A stretch of 64,000 nt of DNA from Dimorphilus gyrociliatus (taxonomy: Eukaryota > Annelida > Polychaeta > Dinophilidae): assembly GCA_904063045.1 (NCBI GenBank), contig CAJFCJ010000006.1, positions 2,718,946 to 2,782,945 of the forward strand. The letters run 5' to 3'. Positions 56,213-64,000 of the stretch are shown in pieces. Position numbers and translations under genes: made by a program. The notes under the pieces are model-generated. The model was not told the origin of the DNA. It saw nothing but the letters and a program-made list of their open reading frames with translations, and searched no databases. How positions within the stretch are numbered: position 1 is the first letter of the stretch; each line of letters begins with the position of its first letter.

Positions 56213-58319
56213 ATGGTATCGATAGATTCTGATCAATTATGGATGGTGATAGTAGGTTTTTTAATTGCTTTCGCTCTGGCCTTTGGGATTGGAGCTAACG
56301 ATGTTGCTAATTCGTTCGGAACATCAGTCGGATCCGGCGTTATTACTTTAAAGGTGGCGTGTATATTAGCAAGCATTTTTGAAACACTCGGAGCAGTATT
56401 ATTAGGTTTGTAGTCATTTGACCTTGATATTAGTTCGTCCTTTAAGTAACCTTCCCGATAAATTCTATAGGGGCAAAAGTGTCTGATACTATTCGGAAGG
56501 GTATAATAGAAGTTACACCGTACCAAAATGATACGTCTCTATTTATGGTGGGAAACGTTGCTGCCTTATCGGGTAAGTGATAAAACAGACGTTTTAGAAT
56601 GTAAACTTAGTAATAAATCATATTATTAATTCTTCAAACATAGGTTCCTGCTTATGGCTCTTAGCAGCGACTTTACTACGCATGCCGGTTTCTGCTACAC
56701 ATTCAATAGTAGGAGCAACTATAGGTTTCGCTCTCGTTGGTCATGGTGCAAGTGGCATAAACTGGAGTAAATTAGGATTAATTAGTAAGTGTTATTATAA
56801 AATATTTAATAGAGAACTTTTAATTAATTAAAAAATTTTCCTTTCAAAGTTGGATCGTGGTTTATATCACCAATAGTTTCAGGAGCCGTCTCAACTGGAT
56901 TATTCTTTTTCTGTAAACATTTCATCTTAAATAAAGCGGATCCATTGGAACCTGGCCTAAAATTCTTACCTGTATTCTACGGGCTTACCATTGTCATCAA
57001 TTTCTTCTCTGTTTCTTACAACGGGCCTAAAAGTAAGTTGACATCTTATATCTCTCCATTTCTATATTAACTCTTAAATATGTATATGTGTATCTAGTTC
57101 ATATTACACACTGTATATATGTTCATATTGAAAAGAGAAAAATCAATTTATAACTTCTGAACAACTCTCACAGTTCTGGGATTCGATAAAATACCATTAT
57201 GGGGAGTTTTCATAATCAGTTTTGGTGGTGGAATTATCACGGCAATACTAGTTTTATTCGCAATCGTACCATGGCAACGAAGAAAGATAAGAAGTTAGTA
57301 AAAAAAGAAACTTTACAATTGTTAATTTATTAACAGAAACTCGAGGATATACTAATTGAATTTTGTTTTTTATTTTTATTATTAAATTAGAGCAATGTGA
57401 TGATCCGGAATATTGTCCTGGTTCACCGATTGAGAAGAAAGACAATTCAATTAAATTCGAATTTGGACAATTAGTTGACAACTCCACTGCAAATTCAAAA
57501 AATAATTCTCCTCTGACTCAACAACGTGAATTACAGCACATTAATCTTGCAAACTTTCAAACAACAAAGATAGTTAATGGAGTGAATAATAAGAATAATG
57601 ATCTGAATAAAAAACCTGGACATAACAAGGCGGAAAACGCTTTGCTTGTCGATAATGAATATAATCCTGGTACTCAAACGCCAGCCGGTGTTAGTCGTTC
57701 GGAAACTCGTACAGATCTGACGTATAATATAGAACACAAGCCAAATGGAGTAAAGCCTCCTTTGTCATTAGAAGATCCAGAAGCCAGCGGCCGATCAGTT
57801 GTCAAAGATCGACCCGAAACTGGTGAACTTTTCTCATTTCTCCAAATATTGACAGCAATTTTTGGTTCCTTTGCTCATGGAGGCAACGATGTCAGTAACG
57901 CTATTGGACCGCTTGTTTCACTCTGGTTAGTAGGAACTCGGGGCGAAGTATTCGAAAAAGCTGCAACTCCAGTTTGGATTCTTTTCTACGGAGGCGTTGG
58001 CATATCAATTGGTTTATGGGTTTGGGGTCGTCGTGTCATAAAAACTCTAGGCGAAGATCTTACCAAAATTACTCCATCAAGTGGTTTCTGTATTGAAATT
58101 GGATCTGCTTTATCCGTCCTGATAGCATCCAATATCGGTATTCCTATCAGTACAACACACTGTAAAGTTGGTAGTGTCGTATTCGTTGGAAGATTTCGGT
58201 CAAAGCAGAATGTCGACTGGAAGATATTTAGAAATATTATTTTTGCATGGTTGGTGACCTTACCCATTTCCGGAGGAATTTCAGCAGCTATAATGGCGGC
58301 CCTTAAGATGACTTTATAA
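56213..58319 (+). CDS. SLC20A: Na+-dependent phosphate transporter (SLC20 / PiT)
   Basis: Six exons (56213-56405, ~56472-56572, ~56643-56785, ~56849-57031, ~57176-57295, ~57393-58319). Both inverted PiT signatures are intact: N-terminal [20 protein letters not shown] followed by [11 protein letters not shown], and C-terminal [19 protein letters not shown]. The membrane segments [20 protein letters not shown] and [20 protein letters not shown] are the matching TH motifs. Between the halves lies a large polar, probably cytosolic loop encoded at ~57400-57810. About 590 residues, like human PiT-1/2. It carries phosphate with Na+ across the plasma membrane. The single gene cannot be assigned to PiT-1 or PiT-2. 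Confidence 0.96.
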
Positions 58320-59731
58320 TGTATTTATAGAAATTTTAAAAATATTCTATTTAAATAATTTGTTCAGACTAAAATTTTTTTATTATGTTGTTTGCCCACA
58401 TTTTTCGCTCTATGTTTTGTAAAGGAAGGGAAACACGTTGAAATTGTTTTTTGCAGATGATCTTTGCTATTTTTTTATACCGTTGTCTTTCGTTCTTCGT
58501 ACTATTATCTATCCCCTCCCTTCTCACTTCGCTGCCTAGCATTTAATCGAGAGAAATTGATCTTAAATTCCCCGTTAGGCCGACTAAGTATGCTTTAAGC
58601 TAAATGCGCATATGAAGCTACATAATATTTGTAAATGAACTTCTAAAGCGTGACGTCACTAAGTGCCGAAAAAGAGAATAAAAATTTATATATATAGAAC
58701 GCTTTAATTCCGAAGCTAAACTAAGATTATTGATTGTGGAAAGAAATTGATAAGAAAAGACAAAAATATTGGCTATTGAATTAACTTAGTATTCAATCCT
58801 TCGACTGGGAAAGTACAGTCTTACTATTGACTGCATTTATTAAAACAGAAGTATAATCTCTACCATTTTCATTTATTTTTTCAACTGTAACATATGAAAT
58901 ATCGATATTTTTACAATCGTTCTATATTATTTCAAACTTTCTTCCGTTAATAATTCATGAAATTGATTATCTTCTACTTTTATGACGTAGAATAAGTGTT
59001 CTTTTACTAGAATAATTATAGTGCGTAGAGAGGTTCCCAGAATCAGCGTTAGAGAGGTTACCCATCGTAAGCGACATGTTAACTACGTAAAATATCTCAA
59101 TATAAAAAGCCTCATATACCTCATATATATTTATATTAATAAATGTATATGTATAAATTTATATATATATATATATATATACATATATTAAAATAGGTGT
59201 TTGCTCTAGTTTTTAATTAAGAACGATTATAATGATTATTTACGTCTCTACCCCAGCGTAGTAACTTAATAAAACAAAAAACTGTCAGTCATGAAAGACT
59301 CAAGTGTACGATGACTCTAACAGCAGACTAATAGTGGCGTAAAACAAAAATTTCAATATAAAGAAACTGCTACAGTCCGGTTTTATCCAGTCTGCGCCAG
59401 CTGATTCATCATAAGTAATATTAGCTTTAAGAAAATGAATACGTAATTTATTTCTTTATGAGTAACTAATATATCTAGAAATTAATTTATAAGGGAAAAG
59501 AGAGAAGAGAAAGAGAGAGAGAGAGAAAGTTAATTGACAGAATATTTAAATTGAGCAATGAAAAATTTATAATACGAATAACGAATAAGTCTTTATAGTC
59601 GAAAACTAGATGTTTCTTTATTTTTCTAACCATTTTGTGAATAAATATAAAACATGTTATGCTGTGATTAGTAAACATATACATTTATACTGTATATATG
59701 TATATATATATATATATATATGTATATATTG
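58320..59731. other. Convergent intergenic region
   Basis: 1.4 kb between SLC20 and the BPI-family gene with (TA)n at 59159-59183 and 59697-59728 and a (GA)n tract at 59508-59526. The SLC20 3' UTR and the end of the minus-strand gene lie here. No coding or RNA gene is supported. Confidence 0.5.
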
Positions 59732-62431
59732 TTAATAAAGCTCATCCAAAGTGAGCTCAGCATCTTGTTGTTGTAGTTTAGTAAGAGATTTTGTTAACTT
59801 CAATGTTGGTAGACTGTTCAAATAAATGTCTGTACCGACGGCCAAGACGTCCTGGTGATAGTAGAAAATGATAAAAAAGTACAAAATTGTTTTTTTAATA
59901 AAAAAAGAAAATAATTACTTCAACTCCCGAATTGATTATCTTTGTATTACTTAAAGAAAACAGTTTGCTACCAAATTCCGATAAAGGTATACCTTCTTCT
60001 CCTTTTTCTAGATTAGTTAGTTAATTAAGTAATTAATAATAATATTTATTAAAATATAATCAATTATTATTCATTTACTATTTATATATGGAAGGATTAT
60101 ATCTCTTTCCAAAGCAGTAACTACAGATCCAATCATAAATTGATACTTGGATACTTTCTTCAATTTTTCCACATTTGATGATTTTAATTTTACATCTTGC
60201 CTGAAGATATTTAAATTAATTAGAATAAATTAGAATAAATAAATAAATTAAATACTTACATTAGATCGTATATCTTAAATTTAACTCTTTCATTTTGAAA
60301 TTTCACTACCATTAAGTTGTTTAATTTCTAAAAATTAATAGATTTATTAAAGGTAAATATTGTAAAATTGAATATTAATTAATTAATTTACTCCTTCTGT
60401 TGTCATTAATACAACATCTCTTTTACCAGAATTAACTGTTACATTACATTCAAATTTACTAGAAAGTAATAATTGGCCATCGGTAATTTTCAATTTTGGT
60501 GATTCAGTAGCTTTAACAACCGCTTTTAAAATTTTGTTGGGATATTTGTTCTTGACCTGGGAAAATGAAAAGAATAGCTTTAATTAAAAAGAAAAGAAAA
60601 CTCTCTCTCTCTCTCTATCCCTCTCTCTTTCTTTCTCTATTTTTTAAGTTCGTCTGGTCTATTTTAAGTCTTTATTTATAATTCAAGTACCATCTTCTTT
60701 TTATGTTTCTTTTTTTCGTAAGCCAGACCGTTTATTATTACAAAAGTACAAGGTTAGTCTAATGCTGAATTGCTAAACTTCCATTAAAGAAAAAGTAGTA
60801 ATAGAAACCTCTTCAAAAAATTTTCCAAGACACATTGCTCCTTCTTCGCAGGTTGTTTCCATATATTTCTTATACTTTTCGGGTAGAAGGTCTTGGTTTA
60901 TCACATATTTCAAATTATCGGTATGATAAAGTGAATGTAGTGCGCTATTAACTACATGGGATGTTAGAAAAATATAGGCCATTTTCGAATGACTAGCTGA
61001 AAATTCGGGAATTTTTACTGGTTGTTCTCTAAATGGAGGAACACGAGAATCATTTATGTAAATTTGTCCCTATATAAAAGGAAAGCAATGATTTTATTAA
61101 TCTAATATTATAAGAATATCAGACCTTTAGAGGAATATTAGCAAAATGGGGCTTGAAGACCGGATTTCCAGTTAATCCAAAATCAAACAATAAGTTAGCT
61201 TTAAAGCCGGAATTTTTGTCAGTCTGGACGTTGTATACCACTGTTTAGGTAATAAATGAAAAATACATAAATGAATAGCATATCAAAAAAGTTATTCCAC
61301 ATATATAATTACTATTCAGTTTGTCAATTTGAGTTTGTGCTTCGTTATTAATCTCCTTGAGTGCAGTATTGCAGATTTCATTTTTGATCTCTTCCGAAAT
61401 TGTTTCTTCCAAATATGACGATGCAGCATTGAAAATTGAGCTTAATAAATTAGAAATATATATATATGTTTGTAAGTATTCTTTTATTATTTTGTCATAA
61501 AAATACGTACTTATCAAAACTTAGTTGAACGTTACCAACTGGTGAGCAAGAATAAACTTTTATATGAGGTTTATTTCCCTTCTTTTTAACGGAAAACTTT
61601 AATTTAAATCCCAATTTACGAGCCTGAACGTTAATTGTTCCGGTATATGTGCTAAAATAATATATACATATATATATATATATATATGTCAATGGTATTC
61701 TTAGTAATAATACTGTTATAAAAAAACCAATCTAAATGCAACCCTACACAGTTTTTTTCTCAACCTATAACCTTTAGCCTCCGTAAAACTTAATATAAAT
61801 TCTTACTGTATAAATATTATCGATTGGCTCGAAGACATATGAAATTTCAATAATAATAAAAACCTAAAATTATAAACTTACCTCCAGAAGAGTTTAAAAC
61901 TGTATTTTATAGTAATCTTTGGAGTTAGATTTCTAACATTCCAACTAAAACCAACTTTCTCTGTCAATGTCATTGTAGATTGAAAAGTTTCAGGCATTTC
62001 CTCAATTTTTATACTAATTGGTTCATTTAAAGGATCATATTCAAGAAAGATCTTACAAATATGTATATACTGTATATATTCCTTCTTACTTTGATAATGT
62101 TATTGTACTTCCCAAGAGTGTTTTTTTAGTATCGGGAATTTTCGCAGATTTCATCTTCCCTATTAAATTTTCTAAGGCGAAATTATTTACTAAACAAATA
62201 AAAAGGAAGAGATGATAATTATTTTAAAAGAAAAATTCCTTATTTTATAATTCTTACTAACTGTAATTGAGGCCTTTCTCCGTTACTCTTACTCTTATTC
62301 CTGGTCTTACATCAGCCAAGACGGCTAAGGAATGTTTTTTTCACAAGGTCAATATATAATAAATTATATAAACTCTATAAAAACTTACCACAAAAAGAAA
62401 TAATGAGAACGAATAGAATTTTGTTATTCAT
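59732..62431 (-). CDS. BPI/LBP/CETP-family secreted lipid-binding protein
   Basis: A multi-exon gene. Exon 1 (62431 to ~62389) is a signal peptide, MNNKILFVLIISFCG. Exon 2 has ALAVLADVRPGIRVRVTEKG, matching the NPGxxVRISxKGL start of BPI/LBP. Later exons give the boomerang-fold features: an N-barrel with ARKLGFKLKFSVKKKG-like strands, a helix (QIDKLNSNYI) before a central sheet, conserved cysteines near ~61370 (EEIKNEICNT), and a C-barrel ending DIYLNSLPTLKLTKSLTKLQ. The family binds lipopolysaccharide or lipids; animal members act in innate immunity or lipid transfer. Which one cannot be told from sequence. Start chosen at the ATG that gives the signal peptide. Confidence 0.82.
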
Positions 62432-64000
62432 TTTCTTTTCTTCAACGAATTTCGATCTCTCTACTTTTCCAACCTCTACCAAGACCGATTTGAAGAGTAT
62501 AGCCGACTGCCTGAACCTTAAATGTGTTTTGTTGGCGGTATCAGATTACCTCAATTTGACCCTGGCTCTTGTACAATGTAAAAAGTTCGATTTTTTTATG
62601 TATAAATTGCGACGTAAACCTAATTAATACACGCCAGAAATGAAATATTTTCACTAATTACCTCTATTTAGTCATCTTATTTACATATTATATTTGAATG
62701 TATTAGCTATTTTCTAATACAATATAATAGAGATATAGTAAAATATTGTTGATATGTTTGTTTGCATGTAGAAATAGTAAACACGGAAATTTTAATACGA
62801 AAAAAAGACAGGAAGAGATTGAATGAATAGGGTGGAAAGGAAGAGAATGAATTATACACATTCACAAATATACCTACATATCCATACATACATACATACA
62901 TACATACATACACCACATACAGAGAAAGAAGGACATTTTGGGACCTTGTTGAAGGAAGCTTTGATTACAAACATATGTTATAGTTTATAATAAAAATTTT
63001 GTACTTAATTTAAGAAAAAAATGTATGTATACATTCAAAAGAAATTGCTATATGAGAATTTCTTGTAAATAAATGATTCATCAATTTTGGACCAAAAAGA
63101 AGTATTATTGATTCTCCTGTTATACTTTTTAATCAATATTTATTCCAATATAGCATAGTTTCAATTAATCAATTTTTAAATAAAGAATGGAAAAGCAAAT
63201 AGACTGATGGATAGGGCGTGCCTTAAATAGAACCATATGGAGAAGATATTGTTCTAAGCACCTTCTTCCCATTATCATGACTATTGTCATTTTAATTTTG
63301 CACTTTTTTTCCTCCTGAGATAAAGCTATTATTCATTTAAATATTTAATAGGTCGTAATATATACATGCGCATTTATATCATATAGATATCAATACCACT
63401 TGCATATTAGTTTATTAATATCTACGTTACGAGGCAGTTTGCCTCCATTAGAATAATGATAAGTAAATATTAACTGTTCCGGCCTAGTCCCGATGACCGA
63501 TAGATGGCGTAAATTCATTAATTCGACCGAGCTAGTCCTTTAATCAAAGATAAGACCGACTTAGTTTCTTTTTTAATTTGAATCTAGAACAGAGCATGAA
63601 ACGTAACTAATATAGTTGATATTAGTAATACATATAATACAATAAACTTTGAACTTTACACCTTCACTTAGTAAACGTTTAAAACAAAGTAATAATTTTA
63701 TCTCTTAAACTTAAGAAGTTAAGACACAGATAGTCAGAAAGAAAGAGAGCGGGAGAGAGAGAAGAATGAATAAATGAATAAATTATAAAAAGGCAACAAA
63801 GGAAAGTAGGGAAAAGGTGACTTTATAAATGTCTTTTATAGGTGTTTTCGAGATTGTAGAGTACGTTTGTTTATTTTCAAATAGGCTTTATTGTACATGT
63901 CTCTTCTAATGAAATCTAATATATAGGGCTAATGTTATTTAAAACGCACCAATTTCTTTAATTTTATTTTTCAAACTATACAGAATATGCAGTTATTTTT
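62432..64000. other. Non-coding end of the window with microsatellites
   Basis: Upstream flank of the BPI-family gene and beyond. It contains a (CATA)n microsatellite at 62882-62911, GA-rich tracts near 63740-63765, and no supported ORF. TAGATGGCGTAAAT at 63501 is a YY1-like motif, but no gene is seen nearby to which it could belong. Confidence 0.55.
62882..62911. repeat. (CATA)n microsatellite
   Basis: Seven tetranucleotide units. The tyrosine/valine/cysteine-rich frame over it on the minus strand is not a gene. Confidence 0.9.

Overview
This is eukaryotic nuclear DNA from a compact, AT-rich animal genome. Genes sit hundreds of bases apart on both strands. Most introns are about 50-130 nt with GT-AG borders, and the gene content is bilaterian: motile-cilium genes, a Mediator subunit, RINT1, DPM3 and a miR-263/183 hairpin. 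Protein similarity and genome style fit a miniature lophotrochozoan. A compact annelid such as Dimorphilus is my best guess, from the short introns; it is inference, not proof. All family assignments come from reading translations against remembered family members, and no search was run.

Layout, left to right. 0-5 kb: a ZIP zinc transporter, then an SLC9C (sperm-type Na+/H+ exchanger) gene with voltage-sensor and cyclic-nucleotide domains. 5-15 kb: ANKMY2 (+), PGGT1B with an unusual C-terminal extension (-), NCBP1 (-), and a RING protein (-). 15-23 kb, all minus: RINT1, a small death-domain protein, a small PP1-motif protein, a C1orf74-like gene overlapping GTF3C6, and a TMEM121-like membrane protein. 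23-32 kb: Rab GDI (+), DPM3 (-), a miR-263/183 precursor, an orphan coiled-coil gene ending inside DPCD, MED30/UXT as a divergent pair, and an orphan cysteine-rich protein. 32-45 kb: DRC1 (-) divergent from hinderin (+), CFAP107 (+) and ODAD2/ARMC4 (-). 45-64 kb: PRIM1, LCA5 and an SLC20 phosphate transporter (all +), then a BPI/LBP-family secreted protein (-). The last 1.5 kb is non-coding with microsatellites.

The genes do not form a pathway, but six of about 26 concern motile cilia or flagella: SLC9C, DPCD, DRC1, CFAP107, ODAD2 and LCA5. Several neighbours share short divergent promoters (MED30/UXT, DRC1/hinderin, TMEM121/GDI, ODAD2/PRIM1).

The points most worth a second look are: the PGGT1B reading frame continuing through in-frame splice junctions into a second helical domain; the SLC9C gene with a changed transport motif and weakened sensor domains; the 20-base GTF3C6/C1orf74 overlap; and the miR-263/183 hairpin with candidate regulatory sites upstream.
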